Both the position numbers and the translations under genes were made by a program. Under the pieces are notes generated by a model that saw nothing but the letters and a program-made list of their open reading frames with translations, was not told the origin of the DNA and did not search any database. Below are positions 1-8,709 of a DNA stretch of 64,000 nucleotides, one piece after another. Source of the DNA: Williamsia sp. (lineage in GTDB: Bacteria > Bacteroidota > Bacteroidia > Chitinophagales > Chitinophagaceae); contig JADCRZ010000003.1 of the NCBI GenBank assembly GCA_015069695.1, forward strand, positions 264,037-328,036, written 5' to 3'. Each line of letters opens with the position of its first letter. Position 1 is the first letter of the stretch.

Positions 1-48
1 TACCGGCGAATGTTGCAGTCGTAAACTTAACGGATCAATTGTATCAAC

Positions 49-1353
49 ATGACCTACCAGGAAACCCTTCACTATATGTACACCCGTTTGCCGATGTTCA
101 GCCGCATCGGGGCAGACGCCATCAAGACAGACATTACCAATACGGTTTTATTGTGCGAACGCATCGGCAACCCCCAGCTATCGTTCCCGTCTGTTCATAT
201 AGCGGGCACAAACGGCAAAGGCTCCGTGAGCCACATGCTCGCAGCAGTTTTTCAAACGGCCGGATACAAAACAGGTTTGTATACTTCTCCCCACCTCAAA
301 GATTTCCGCGAACGCATCAAAATAGATGGCAGCATGATACCGGAAGACTTTGTAACCGGATTTATCCAAAACATACAACCCGCCATTGAAGAATTATCGC
401 CTTCCTTTTTTGAGATCACCGTTGCCATGGCATTCGACTTCTTTGCCAGCCAACAGGTCGACATCGCCATCATCGAAACCGGATTGGGTGGCCGGCTCGA
501 TAGCACCAATATTATTACGCCCCGGTTGTCGGTGATCACAAATGTTGGGTGGGATCACATGAACATCCTGGGCGATACCCTGCAAAAAATTGCTTTTGAA
601 AAAGCCGGTATCATTAAGAAAGGGGTTCCCGTGGTAGTTGGACAGCATGCGGATGAAACCTACGCTGTGTTCGAAAAAAAAGCAGCCGAAGAACAAGCCC
701 CCCTCTCGTTTGCTGATGCCAAAAGGCGGGTAACCGGTTGGACCTACGATAAGCACCAGCTGGTAGCAGAAGTAACCAAGCTCCATACAGACGACAAACA
801 ATATTTTCACCTCGACCTGCCAGGCCTCTACCAAACAAAAAATCTTATCACCGTGCTGGAAGCCCTGGCCGTGCTCAAACAACAAGGCTGGCTGATCCAG
901 GATGGACACATAGAAAAAGCCTTGCACCAGGTAAAGCGGCTCACTGGCCTGCATGGCCGATGGGAAACCATCCGGGAACATCCCGCTATTATTGCGGATG
1001 TGGCACACAATGCAGACGGCATCCGCGAAGTAGTGGCGCAATTAGAGGTGATGACCTACCGGAACCTTTCTGTTGTGATCGGTATGGTGAAAGACAAAGA
1101 AATAGACAAGGTGCTGGAGCTTTTGCCCAAAGGAGCACATTATTTTTTTACCCGGGCCCAGATAGAACGGGCGTTGCCGGAGCTGCAGCTGGCAGAAGCC
1201 GGCAGCCGGCACGGACTCAAAGGACACTATTATCCTGATGTAAACACCGCTATCAGGGCAGCCCTGGCGCAAGCCGATAAAGATGATACCCTGCTCGTTT
1301 GTGGCAGTGTTTTTATTGTAGGAGAAATTGATCCCCAAAAATTTGCTTCTTAG
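49..1353 (+). CDS. folC: bifunctional folylpolyglutamate synthase/dihydrofolate synthase
   Basis: A 434-residue Mur-ligase-family enzyme that adds glutamate to dihydropteroate and to reduced folates in the cytoplasm, using ATP. The P-loop GTNGKGS is at about residues 53-59, the ETGLGGRLDSTN segment at 143-154, GWDH at 167-170, and the IAFEKAGIIK segment holding the usual modified lysine at 181-190. An AHN segment characteristic of the C-terminal Mur-ligase domain follows near residue 325. Length is normal for the family. The start is the ATG at 49. Another reading frame, open from the window edge, ends in a TGA at 50-52 that overlaps this ATG, so an upstream gene may be translationally coupled; too little of it is visible to name. 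It converges on the Nudix gene with about 40 bp between them. Confidence 0.95.
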   Translation: MTYQETLHYMYTRLPMFSRIGADAIKTDITNTVLLCERIGNPQLSFPSVHIAGTNGKGSVSHMLAAVFQTAGYKTGLYTSPHLKDFRERIKIDGSMIPEDFVTGFIQNIQPAIEELSPSFFEITVAMAFDFFASQQVDIAIIETGLGGRLDSTNIITPRLSVITNVGWDHMNILGDTLQKIAFEKAGIIKKGVPVVVGQHADETYAVFEKKAAEEQAPLSFADAKRRVTGWTYDKHQLVAEVTKLHTDDKQYFHLDLPGLYQTKNLITVLEALAVLKQQGWLIQDGHIEKALHQVKRLTGLHGRWETIREHPAIIADVAHNADGIREVVAQLEVMTYRNLSVVIGMVKDKEIDKVLELLPKGAHYFFTRAQIERALPELQLAEAGSRHGLKGHYYPDVNTAIRAALAQADKDDTLLVCGSVFIVGEIDPQKFAS

Positions 1354-1394
1354 TTTGCGGCTGCAAATCCAATGGCATCGGGGTACGCAAGCAG

Positions 1395-1952
1395 TTAAGC
1401 TATTTTTATCCTTCCCAGTTTCATCAAAGCAAAAAATACACAGTTCATGTGTACCGATTGCTTGATCTCCTGGCGCAGGACAAGATCTACCACCTCGTCA
1501 ATAGAAACAATCATCAGTTCCAGCTCTTCATTGTGATCCAGCTTCTGGCCGGTAACTTTTTTTCCACCCGATGCCATGAACATTTCGGTATAATTGTTCA
1601 GTACACCGGGGTTGGCGGCTGATTTGCCCAGGTATTCTATTTCGGCAAACGCATAGCCGGTTTCCTCCAGCAATTCCCTTTTCATCGCTGTTGTAAAATC
1701 TTCTCCTTCATCAACAAAACCGCCCGGCGTTTCAATTACAACTTCTTTGATGGGGTGGCGGTACTGACGGAGCAGGATCACCTGGTCATCTTCGGTGAGG
1801 GCAAAAGCAGTGGCGGCCGTAGGCAGCTCTACTACAAAATAAGGATCTACGATCACCCCATCCTGCCGCTGGCAACGGTCGCGGCGGGCCGTAAAATAAA
1901 TATGTTTGTTGATGTATTCGGAAGAAAGCGTATCCCAGAATAGATTATCCAT
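1395..1952 (-). CDS. Nudix hydrolase, ADP-ribose pyrophosphatase-like
   Basis: A 185-residue Nudix protein that probably hydrolyses ADP-ribose or a related nucleoside diphosphate derivative with a divalent metal. The Nudix box is complete: G78, E84, then R92-E93-L94 and E96-E97-T98-G99. The N-terminal strand region and the TPGGFVDEGE approach to the box resemble the NudF/ADP-ribose group. The ATG at 1952 is preferred; a longer reading from TTG at 1988 would overlap the stop of the upstream DinB-family gene. The 30-bp spacing to that gene on the same strand suggests co-transcription. The family is certain; the exact substrate is inferred. Confidence 0.88.
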   Translation of the reverse strand: MDNLFWDTLSSEYINKHIYFTARRDRCQRQDGVIVDPYFVVELPTAATAFALTEDDQVILLRQYRHPIKEVVIETPGGFVDEGEDFTTAMKRELLEETGYAFAEIEYLGKSAANPGVLNNYTEMFMASGGKKVTGQKLDHNEELELMIVSIDEVVDLVLRQEIKQSVHMNCVFFALMKLGRIKIA

Positions 1953-1981
1953 AAGGTGTTTGTAGTGTTTGTGAAGGGAGG

Positions 1982-2533
1982 TTACCAACCCATCCTGTCC
2001 CGCAGTGAATTGATGTGCGCCACATGGTGCTTGCCATGCCAGGCATACATTTTAAGGAGGTGCCAGAGGCTCAGTTCTTTTTTGTGCTCCGGATGATAGA
2101 CCGTTTTTTTCCAATCGCTTTCATCCAAGTTGTTCAGCAGGGCAAACCACCGTGCATGCAGGGCGTGCAAAAGGGTCAGTGATATATTCACCGGCACAAT
2201 GCGCGTATCAACCAGCTGGGCCCAGGCCCCTTCATCATAAGGTTTGATAGGCGGGTTGTTTTCGGTCAATCCCAATTTAAACCTGGTATAAGCATTCATA
2301 TGACTGTCGGGCACATGGTGTACCACTTGCTGAACGGTCCAGCCACCGGGCCGGTATGGTGTATCCAGTTGCTGGGCATCGAGGTTCAGGATGGCATATT
2401 CAAGTGCCTGCGGAAGCATTTGAAGATCGAGCAGGAGCTCTTCTTTGATCCTTTCATCAGGCTCCAATTGGCCGGCATAAGGCTGGTCGGCCAATTTACC
2501 GATCGGGTAGCGCAGATCAGTGTTGTCAAACAT
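1982..2533 (-). CDS. DinB/YfiT-family putative metal-dependent hydrolase or bacillithiol S-transferase
   Basis: A 183-residue four-helix DinB-superfamily protein. It resembles the YfiT group, in which three histidines bind a metal: PGGWTVQQVVHH at about 63-73 and WHGKHHVAHI near the C-terminus carry the histidines expected. Homologues in Firmicutes include bacillithiol S-transferases. That is relevant because bshC, for the last step of bacillithiol synthesis, lies about 11 kb away on the same strand. The start ATG at 2533 is followed by a normal family N-terminus. It lies upstream of the Nudix gene and 26 bp downstream of the ABC ATPase, so the three may form one transcript. The thiol-transferase role is inferred, not shown. 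Confidence 0.8.
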   Translation of the reverse strand: MFDNTDLRYPIGKLADQPYAGQLEPDERIKEELLLDLQMLPQALEYAILNLDAQQLDTPYRPGGWTVQQVVHHVPDSHMNAYTRFKLGLTENNPPIKPYDEGAWAQLVDTRIVPVNISLTLLHALHARWFALLNNLDESDWKKTVYHPEHKKELSLWHLLKMYAWHGKHHVAHINSLRDRMGW

Positions 2534-2559
2534 ATTGCATGGGTTAGATGATGAAAGGT

Positions 2560-3318
2560 TTATTCATCCCGGAACTCTTTACCGGTGAGCTGGATAAATA
2601 CATCTTCCAGACTGGCTTTTTTCACCTCTTTTTTTCGCTCAAAACCTGCTGCAACCAGATCATCGATCAGCTTCACGGGCGAATCAATGGCCACGATCTG
2701 CCCTGAATCAATGATGGCCACCCGGTCGCACAGCACTTCAGCTTCATCCATGTAATGCGTGGTGATAATGACCGTAGTTCCCTTGTCACGGATGTCTTTG
2801 ATCAGGTCCCACAGGTTTCTTCTGGCCTGCGGGTCAAGCCCGGTGGTTGGTTCATCCAAGAAAATAATCTTTGGCTTGTTGATCAGCGTAGTAGCAATTG
2901 AAAAGCGTTGTTTTTGGCCGCCGCTGAGCTCTTTGAACTTTGCTTTTGCCTTGTCCTGCAGGTTTACCAAAGAAAGCAGCTCCCTGCCGTTTACAGGCTG
3001 GTTATAAAGTCCGGCAAACAGTTCGATCAGTTCCAGGAGGTTCAGTCCGGGATAATAGCCCGAAGCCTGCAACTGAACGCCGATGATTTTTTTGATGTCC
3101 CCAGGCGACTCATCCAGGTTGATTCCGTCTACGATCACGTCCCCGCCTGTTTTATCACGGAGGGTTTCTATGATCTCGAGGGTCGTTGATTTGCCGGCGC
3201 CATTAGGCCCCAGCAAGCCAAATATTTCCCCTTCCACCACTTCAAAGCTAATTCCTTTTACTGCCTCAAATTCGCCGTATTTTTTTACCAGATTGCTGAC
3301 GGAAATAATTGCGTCCAT
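2560..3318 (-). CDS. ABC transporter ATP-binding protein (CcmA/ABC-2 type)
   Basis: A 252-residue nucleotide-binding subunit of the kind that pairs with ABC-2 exporters. The Walker A motif GPNGAGKS is at 37-44, the Q-loop around VQLQ at 81-84, the signature LSGGQ at 131-135, and Walker B IIFLDEPT at 151-158, followed by the D-loop (GLDP) and an H-loop TTHYMDEAE. The ATG at 3318 is chosen because the family N-terminus (MDAIISVSNLVKKYG) begins there; upstream in-frame sequence has no homology-like features. No permease gene is adjacent: downstream are the DinB and Nudix genes, and upstream a CAP-domain gene. The partner must be encoded elsewhere, or the protein works alone. The transported substrate is unknown. 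Confidence 0.9.
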   Translation of the reverse strand: MDAIISVSNLVKKYGEFEAVKGISFEVVEGEIFGLLGPNGAGKSTTLEIIETLRDKTGGDVIVDGINLDESPGDIKKIIGVQLQASGYYPGLNLLELIELFAGLYNQPVNGRELLSLVNLQDKAKAKFKELSGGQKQRFSIATTLINKPKIIFLDEPTTGLDPQARRNLWDLIKDIRDKGTTVIITTHYMDEAEVLCDRVAIIDSGQIVAIDSPVKLIDDLVAAGFERKKEVKKASLEDVFIQLTGKEFRDE

Positions 3319-3427
3319 GTTGTACGTGCTGATAGATCCGCCACAATATAAGGAAACAAGCTTAGAATGTGAGCCGTATTGTGATTCACCCGGGATTTCA
3401 AAATGTAATAGAAAGACACCGGCAGGC

Positions 3428-3922
3428 TTACCTGGCCACAAAGATCTGGGTAAAATAAATGGTTCCGTCTTCCTGCTTGGCAGTTCCGATACCGGTTACA
3501 TTGTAAGGGCCTTCTATGTTGCGGCGGTGGCCAGGACTGTTGAGCCATATATCGACAACACCTTTGGCATCCAGGTGTCCATACGCTACGTTCTCTGCAA
3601 ACTTTCTGGCGGAAGTAAGCTGCCGTTTGATGGCACCGGCCCTGTTGTCAAAGCCATCGTGACCAAAAGCAGTTTTACCACCAGCCATAGCAGTGCTGTG
3701 TTTAAGCGCTTCTCCTGAAATAGCGGCATTCATCTCAAGCGGAGCGAGATTTTTTGACTGCCTGTATTCATTCACATACCGGAGGATCTGATCCTCAAAC
3801 CGGGAAATTTGCGGGGTATCATATAAAGGAGCAGAAACGGGCGAAAAACTTACCAGACCTACGGACAACAAAGAAAAAAGGAGGCCTGTTAAAATGCTCT
3901 TCCGGGTAAACTGTTTGCGCAT
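3428..3922 (-). CDS. secreted CAP-domain (SCP/PR-1-like) protein
   Basis: A 164-residue protein with a cleavable-looking signal sequence (KSILTGLLFSLLSVGLVS) followed by a single CAP/SCP domain. Hallmarks are the helix with RYVNEYRQSKNLAPL, an HS pair, FAENVAYG, WLNSPGHRRNI and the strand GIGTA. The conserved histidines and glutamate of the CAP cavity appear present. Bacterial relatives (YkwD type) are exported proteins of mostly unknown function. The start ATG at 3922 is immediately preceded by a short inverted repeat (3924-3940). It is likely its own transcription unit or the upstream member of the run leading to the ABC gene, with about 110 bp between them. Confidence 0.9.
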   Translation of the reverse strand: MRKQFTRKSILTGLLFSLLSVGLVSFSPVSAPLYDTPQISRFEDQILRYVNEYRQSKNLAPLEMNAAISGEALKHSTAMAGGKTAFGHDGFDNRAGAIKRQLTSARKFAENVAYGHLDAKGVVDIWLNSPGHRRNIEGPYNVTGIGTAKQEDGTIYFTQIFVAR

Positions 3923-4005
3923 GCTGTAAAAATATTACAGGCCTCTTTCACATGCAATACTTTGCGCTGCAATAAACAGTTAAATATACGCTTACACCTG
4001 TGCTT

Positions 4006-5028
4006 TTACTTAGCAGGCTCGGCGTGCATGTAGCTTTCCAGCTCATCCATCATTTGACTGCTGCCTACAAAAAGGGGCGAGCGCTGGTGAAGTTCGTAAG
4101 GCTGTACGTCGAGGATCCTGTTTTTTCCATCGGTGGCCCTGCCCCCGGCAACTTCTGCAATAAAGGCAAACGGGTTGCATTCGTACAGCAAACGCAGCTT
4201 TCCCTTGGGTTTGTTGATGGTGCCGGGATACATAAAAATGCCCCCTTTGATCAGGTTGCGGTGGACATCTGATACCATGCTGCCAATATACCGCTGCGTG
4301 TAAGGCCCTCCGTTAGAGGAGTCTTTTTTCTGGCAAGCATTGATGTATGCCCGCACGCCTTCTTCATACTGAAAAAAGTTTCCATGATTGACAGAGTAAA
4401 TTCTACCATGCGGCGGACATTTGATGTCAGGATGGGTCAGGCAAAATTCGCCGACCGAAGGATCGAGGGTAAACCCGTTGATGCCCCGGCGGGTTCCGTA
4501 GACAAGCAGGGTACTGGAGCCATAGACAATATATCCGGCTGCCACCTGGTTGCGGCCAGGCTGCAAAAAATCACTGATATTACAAGGCTGTCCCTTTTCA
4601 GTGACGCGCCGGTAAATACCAAAAATAGTTCCGATGGAAACGCCTACATCAATGTTGCCGCTGCCATCAAGCGGGTCCATCAGGACCACATATTTGCTTT
4701 TGTTGCTGAGCTCGTCGTCGAACACAACAATATCATCGTTTTCTTCACTGCCCACGCCAGCACAATTAACACCATGGTGCAGCACGCCGATAAATTGATT
4801 GTTGGCAAATTCATCCAGCTTCTGTACAATTTCCCCCTGCACGTTTTCCTTACCGGCTTCCCCAAGGATGTCAGCCAGTCCTGCTTTGTTTACTTCCACA
4901 TTCACCCGCTTGGCTGCCAACCCGATGTCGCGCATCAAACTGCTCAGTTCACCGGTGGCCTGCGGAAATTCACGCAGCTGCTTGATGGTAAACTCATCAA
5001 GGGTAAAAAATTTTCTGTTGTTGATCAT
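4006..5028 (-). CDS. fbp: class I fructose-1,6-bisphosphatase
   Basis: A 340-residue enzyme that hydrolyses fructose 1,6-bisphosphate to fructose 6-phosphate in gluconeogenesis. The metal-binding signature DPLDGSGNIDVG is intact, and the C-terminal LLYECNPFAFIAEVAGG and ATDGKNRILDVQP segments match class I FBPases. Length is typical. The ATG at 5028 is chosen over a TTG at 5049. A perfect TAnnTTTG -7 box (5047-5054, minus strand) lies 18 bp upstream, inside the end of the neighbouring L,D-transpeptidase gene, which points to a separate promoter. Confidence 0.95.
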   Translation of the reverse strand: MINNRKFFTLDEFTIKQLREFPQATGELSSLMRDIGLAAKRVNVEVNKAGLADILGEAGKENVQGEIVQKLDEFANNQFIGVLHHGVNCAGVGSEENDDIVVFDDELSNKSKYVVLMDPLDGSGNIDVGVSIGTIFGIYRRVTEKGQPCNISDFLQPGRNQVAAGYIVYGSSTLLVYGTRRGINGFTLDPSVGEFCLTHPDIKCPPHGRIYSVNHGNFFQYEEGVRAYINACQKKDSSNGGPYTQRYIGSMVSDVHRNLIKGGIFMYPGTINKPKGKLRLLYECNPFAFIAEVAGGRATDGKNRILDVQPYELHQRSPLFVGSSQMMDELESYMHAEPAK

Positions 5029-5046
5029 ACAGCGGGTTTTAGCTAA

Positions 5047-5054
5047 CAAATGTA
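5047..5054 (-). promoter_or_regulatory. candidate -7 box for fbp
   Basis: Read on the minus strand this is TACATTTG, a full match to the Bacteroidota -7 consensus TAnnTTTG, 18 bp before the fbp ATG. A TTG occurs 15 bp further upstream, closer than the usual 18-20 bp, so the -33 element is not convincing. Confidence 0.4.
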
Positions 5055-5055
5055 T

Positions 5056-6219
5056 TTATTTCTCCACCACAATGGTCTGCTTCAGCTTGATGGGAACATT
5101 CACTTCCAGCCGCACGGCAGGTTTCCAGCGGGGCATGGCTTCAAAAGCATCCAGGATATGATCATTGAGCTCATCAGATCCACCACGCAGTATCTTAGGG
5201 TTGATCACATTGCCCTCCTTGTCTACGATATATTCTATCATAACAAACGCATTCTTGTGCCCCTCGGGCAGGTACTCCGTCAGGCGCTTGCTCAACTTGT
5301 CCAGGAATTCCTTGAAAGCTTCGTTGCCTTCCGGATACACCGGCAGGTTGTTGACCGTAACAGGAATTTGCTTTTCATCAAAATCAACCATCTTCCGTTC
5401 TTTCTTTACATACACTTTTTTCTCCACCTTCACGATCTTGGGAAGCGCTTCATCGTCATTGATGTACTCGCCTTTCTGGTTTACCAGCACGATCGGTATT
5501 TGCTTGTACTTTTCAAAATAGTAAAACGCATTTTTCATCCTGTTCTCAAACCCGGTATTCTCTGAAAAGCTTTGCAGGTATTTCTTCAGGTAGTCTTCGC
5601 TTTTGCCGTTTTTAAAATTGATGGGAAATATGTGCACAGGAATAAAATCCTGTCCCTGGTTGCGGGCATACAGGGCAAGGATATAGAGCTCGTCCATCTG
5701 CTGGTCAGTAATGGGAATGCAGCCGGTCGTTACACAGCTTCCATGGATATAGATATCGCCACCGGGTTGCAGCGAGTCGCTCAGGAGGCGGTCAGAAAGG
5801 TTGGGATAGTTCAGCCCCAAGGAAAGATGATAGTTGCTGTTGGGATTGAATTCGTTGATATGATAAAAGCCTTCGGGTACCTGGTAATCGCCCTGCATGC
5901 GCTTGGGGCCCAGGGTACCGGCCAGGGCACAGACCTTGTACGTTTTGAAGAGTTTGAAGGGTTCGCTCCTTTCGTTCTTGACCCATACTTCCAGTTGGCT
6001 GTCGAATTTAAAAGAACGGATGTAGAGATATTTGGCAGGCCATGACAGGTTCTTTTCCCTGAACTGTTTCATCAGGGTATCTTCCTTCTTTCTGAGGATG
6101 TCAAAAATTTTTGGATTCGACCGTTGGTTGTCGATAAAATTATAAGAGGAAACCGAAGTTTGGGAAACAGCTGAAAAAAAGATAGAAAAGAAGACAACGG
6201 TCAAAAAAAGTTTATACAT
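5056..6219 (-). CDS. L,D-transpeptidase (YkuD) domain fused to a TonB C-terminal-like domain, exported
   Basis: A 387-residue exported protein. Residues 1-19 form a signal peptide (YKLFLTVVFFSIFFSAVSQ). Residues of about 60-200 form a YkuD/YafK-type L,D-transpeptidase domain with the catalytic motif IHGSCVTTGC, giving H159 and nucleophile C167. After a charged linker rich in Lys and Val (about 255-290), residues 315-385 look like a TonB C-terminal domain: VDKEGNVINPKI, a two-residue Gly turn, and a final PRWKPA-type strand. L,D-transpeptidases cross-link peptidoglycan or attach proteins to it; TonB C-terminal domains bind outer-membrane receptors or peptidoglycan. The combination suggests an envelope-linking role, which is inference. 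The ATG at 6219 gives a clean signal peptide. It diverges from purK with 154 bp between. Confidence 0.85.
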   Translation of the reverse strand: MYKLFLTVVFFSIFFSAVSQTSVSSYNFIDNQRSNPKIFDILRKKEDTLMKQFREKNLSWPAKYLYIRSFKFDSQLEVWVKNERSEPFKLFKTYKVCALAGTLGPKRMQGDYQVPEGFYHINEFNPNSNYHLSLGLNYPNLSDRLLSDSLQPGGDIYIHGSCVTTGCIPITDQQMDELYILALYARNQGQDFIPVHIFPINFKNGKSEDYLKKYLQSFSENTGFENRMKNAFYYFEKYKQIPIVLVNQKGEYINDDEALPKIVKVEKKVYVKKERKMVDFDEKQIPVTVNNLPVYPEGNEAFKEFLDKLSKRLTEYLPEGHKNAFVMIEYIVDKEGNVINPKILRGGSDELNDHILDAFEAMPRWKPAVRLEVNVPIKLKQTIVVEK

Positions 6220-6331
6220 AGCCAGACAGTTATACCTGCAACGGGAAAACAAGGTAATTATTTTAACCCGGATTTGGGGCAGCAAAAGTATAACAAAAAC
6301 AAATGATTAAACTGCGTGCTGCAAACCGATT

Positions 6332-6354
6332 TTGGCCTTCATTGACTATCTTCA
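6332..6354 (+). promoter_or_regulatory. promoter-like element upstream of purK
   Basis: TTG at 6332-6334, 12 bp, then TATCTTCA at 6347-6354, then 19 bp to the purK ATG. The same three parts with the same two spacings occur upstream of purE. TATCTTCA is a variant of the TAnnTTTG -7 consensus; the 12-bp gap is shorter than the usual 18-20. Confidence 0.35.
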
Positions 6355-6373
6355 CCGCGCAATCTTGATTCTT

Positions 6374-7495
6374 ATGCAAAAAGCGGGTATACTGGGAGGA
6401 GGACAACTGGGACGGATGCTGCTGCAACAGGCGGCCAACTACCCGGTGGAAACCTATGTGCTTGAAAATGATCCGCAATGCCCCTCTGCCCATCTTTGCC
6501 ACCACTTTGTACAGGGCAATATTCAGGACTTTGATGATGTTCTCCGGTTCGGCAAAACGCTCGATGTAATCACCATTGAAATAGAAACGGTCAACATTGA
6601 TGCGTTGGAAGAACTGGAGAAAGGAGGTGTTAAAATTATTCCCCGGCCGGCTGTGGTCAGGATGATCAAAAACAAGATCAGGCAAAAAGCGTTTTATAAA
6701 GAGCATCATATACCCAGTCCGGAATTTTTGGTGGTCAACAACCGGCAGGAGTTGCAGGATCATCTCTCCTTCCTGCCAGCAGTACAGAAATTAGGCGAAG
6801 GCGGTTATGATGGCCGGGGTGTGCAAGTGTTGCAGCACGCCGGCGAGCTGGACAAAGGTTTTGAAGCGCCCAGTGTGCTGGAAAAGATGGTGGACATCAA
6901 GAAAGAGATTGCTGTTATCATCGGCATCAACGAACAAGGAGAAACGGCCGTGTTTCCACCTGTGGAGATGGTCTTTGATCCCGAGCTGAACCTGCTCGAT
7001 TATCAGATCTGTCCGGCCAATCTCTCTGCCTCCCTCCTGCAAAAGATCGAATCTGTAGCCAGCGGGTTGGTAAAACAGTTTGAGTCGCCCGGACTATTTG
7101 CCGTTGAGCTGTTTGTAGACCAGCGCGATGAGGTTTGGGTCAACGAAACAGCGCCGCGTGTACACAACAGCGGCCACCATACCATTGAAGCCAACCAGAC
7201 CTCGCAGTTCGACCTGTTGTGGCGGATCCTCCTGGGTTATCCGCTGGGAAAGACCGGACTGGTAAGCTGCTCGGCAATGGTAAACCTGATCGGACAGCCG
7301 GGATACAGCGGGGCAGCACGCTACAGCGGTTTGCCTGAGGTGATGGCCATGGAAGGAGCCTATGTGCACGTATACGGTAAGAAGCAAACCAAGCCAGGCC
7401 GCAAGATGGGCCATGTTACGTTCCTGGGCGAGAGTCCGGAACTTGTGTCCGGCAAGGCGCAGGCAGCAAAAAAAATGCTGCAGGTGATTGCTTGA
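6374..7495 (+). CDS. purK: 5-(carboxyamino)imidazole ribonucleotide synthase
   Basis: A 373-residue ATP-grasp enzyme that carboxylates AIR to N5-CAIR using ATP and bicarbonate, the step before PurE in purine synthesis. The N-terminal AGILGGGQLGRMLLQQA, the ATP-grasp segment VQKLGEGGYDGRGV, and the NETAPRVHNSGHHTIEA segment are all diagnostic. The ATG at 6374 gives the family N-terminus; in-frame upstream codons lack similarity. Its partner purE lies about 5.9 kb downstream on the same strand, beyond a three-gene RND efflux operon, so the two are not adjacent as they are in many bacteria. The efflux adaptor begins 35 bp after this stop, so read-through transcription is possible. Confidence 0.95.
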   Translation: MQKAGILGGGQLGRMLLQQAANYPVETYVLENDPQCPSAHLCHHFVQGNIQDFDDVLRFGKTLDVITIEIETVNIDALEELEKGGVKIIPRPAVVRMIKNKIRQKAFYKEHHIPSPEFLVVNNRQELQDHLSFLPAVQKLGEGGYDGRGVQVLQHAGELDKGFEAPSVLEKMVDIKKEIAVIIGINEQGETAVFPPVEMVFDPELNLLDYQICPANLSASLLQKIESVASGLVKQFESPGLFAVELFVDQRDEVWVNETAPRVHNSGHHTIEANQTSQFDLLWRILLGYPLGKTGLVSCSAMVNLIGQPGYSGAARYSGLPEVMAMEGAYVHVYGKKQTKPGRKMGHVTFLGESPELVSGKAQAAKKMLQVIA

Positions 7496-7530
7496 TAGAG
7501 AAAGACGTTAATTATAGTTTCTAGATAAAT

Positions 7531-8709
7531 ATGAAAAAACTTGTACTATTTGGGTTGATCATGCCGGTTCTGTTCATGGCCTGTGGTGAAAAAAAAGAAG
7601 GGAAAAAAGGCGGTCAGGGTGGGCAGGGCGGCGGCGGGGCAGCCAACAACCGGAATGCGCCGGTAAACGTAGAAGGATATATTGTCAGAACAAGTTCAGT
7701 CAGCAACTCAATAGAGGTACCGGGAAATATCCTACCCTTTGAATCGACCGAGCTCCATCCGGAAGTGGCAGGACGGGTCGTATCCATCAACATCAGTGAA
7801 GGGCAAAATGTAAAAAAAGGAACCCTGCTGGTAAAGCTGTTTGATGGAGATCTGCAGGCACAACTGCAGAAGCTGCAGGTGCAGCTGGGCATTTCTCAAA
7901 AAACCCTCCAACGGCAGGGAGAGCTGGTGAAGATCAGCGGTATCAGCCAGCAGGAGTACGACCTGAGCTCACTGGACGTGAGCAATATCCGGGCAGATAT
8001 TGATGTCATCAAAACATCTATCGCCAAAACCGAGATACGCGCCCCGTTTGATGGCCGGCTGGGTTTGCGCAATATCAGCCTGGGTGCTTATGTAACAACG
8101 GCAACCGTTGTTACAACCATCCAGCAGGTCAATCAACTGAAGCTGCAATTCACGATACCTGAAAAGTACACCCGCAACATTTCGCAGATCAAGGATATTT
8201 CGTTTTCAACCGAAGGATACCCCCGGAAATTCTCCGCCAAAATCATGGCTACAGAAGCAACGGTTACAGAAAACAGCCGGAGTCTGACTGTAAAAGCAGT
8301 CATTACATCCAAAGACGCCAAACTTTTTCCCGGTGCCTTTGCAAAGGTCCTGTTTGACTTTGGAAAAGACGACAGTGCCCTGATGGTTCCCTCACAGGCC
8401 ATTATCCCCGGCGCGCGCAACAAGCAGGTGATCCTGTACCAGGAGGGCAAACCAAAATTTGTCGTTGTTGGAACAGGCATCCGCGATTCTTCCCAGGTGC
8501 AGATTACAAGCGGGGTCGGGGCAGGTGATACGGTGCTGATCACCGGATTGCTCGCCATCAAACCGCAGTCTAAACTAAAGCTGGCAAAAATTGCAAGCGC
8601 AAAAGAAGCAGCTGCCATGCAGGGAACAGATGCCGACAATGGCGATGAAAATGGCAGCAGCGGCGCTACCGGTGCTGGCGGTGGTGAGGCAAGGCAGGCA
8701 AATCCCTGA
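7531..8709 (+). CDS. RND efflux periplasmic adaptor (membrane fusion) lipoprotein
   Basis: A 392-residue adaptor linking an inner-membrane RND pump to a TolC channel. The N-terminus is a lipoprotein signal ending LFMAC, with lipidated Cys at residue 18, followed by a Gly/Lys-rich tether. Barrel-sandwich hybrid sequence (PEVAGRVVSINISEGQNVKKG and TEIRAPFDGRLGL), an alpha-hairpin between them (about 110-150), and later beta-barrel and membrane-proximal domains are recognisable. The C-terminus is low-complexity, rich in Gly, Ala and Asp. It is the first gene of the adaptor-pump-TolC set. No transcriptional regulator lies beside it, so control is not visible here. Confidence 0.93.
   Translation: MKKLVLFGLIMPVLFMACGEKKEGKKGGQGGQGGGGAANNRNAPVNVEGYIVRTSSVSNSIEVPGNILPFESTELHPEVAGRVVSINISEGQNVKKGTLLVKLFDGDLQAQLQKLQVQLGISQKTLQRQGELVKISGISQQEYDLSSLDVSNIRADIDVIKTSIAKTEIRAPFDGRLGLRNISLGAYVTTATVVTTIQQVNQLKLQFTIPEKYTRNISQIKDISFSTEGYPRKFSAKIMATEATVTENSRSLTVKAVITSKDAKLFPGAFAKVLFDFGKDDSALMVPSQAIIPGARNKQVILYQEGKPKFVVVGTGIRDSSQVQITSGVGAGDTVLITGLLAIKPQSKLKLAKIASAKEAAAMQGTDADNGDENGSSGATGAGGGEARQANP

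Noticed and set aside
1..52. Open frames running from the window edge into folC, one ending in TGA at 50-52
   Set aside because: Only about 16 codons are visible and they match nothing I recognise; they may be the end of an upstream gene but cannot be called.
394..1041. Long minus-strand frame opposite folC
   Set aside because: It is antisense to a certain gene, with the Cys/His-rich composition typical of shadow frames.
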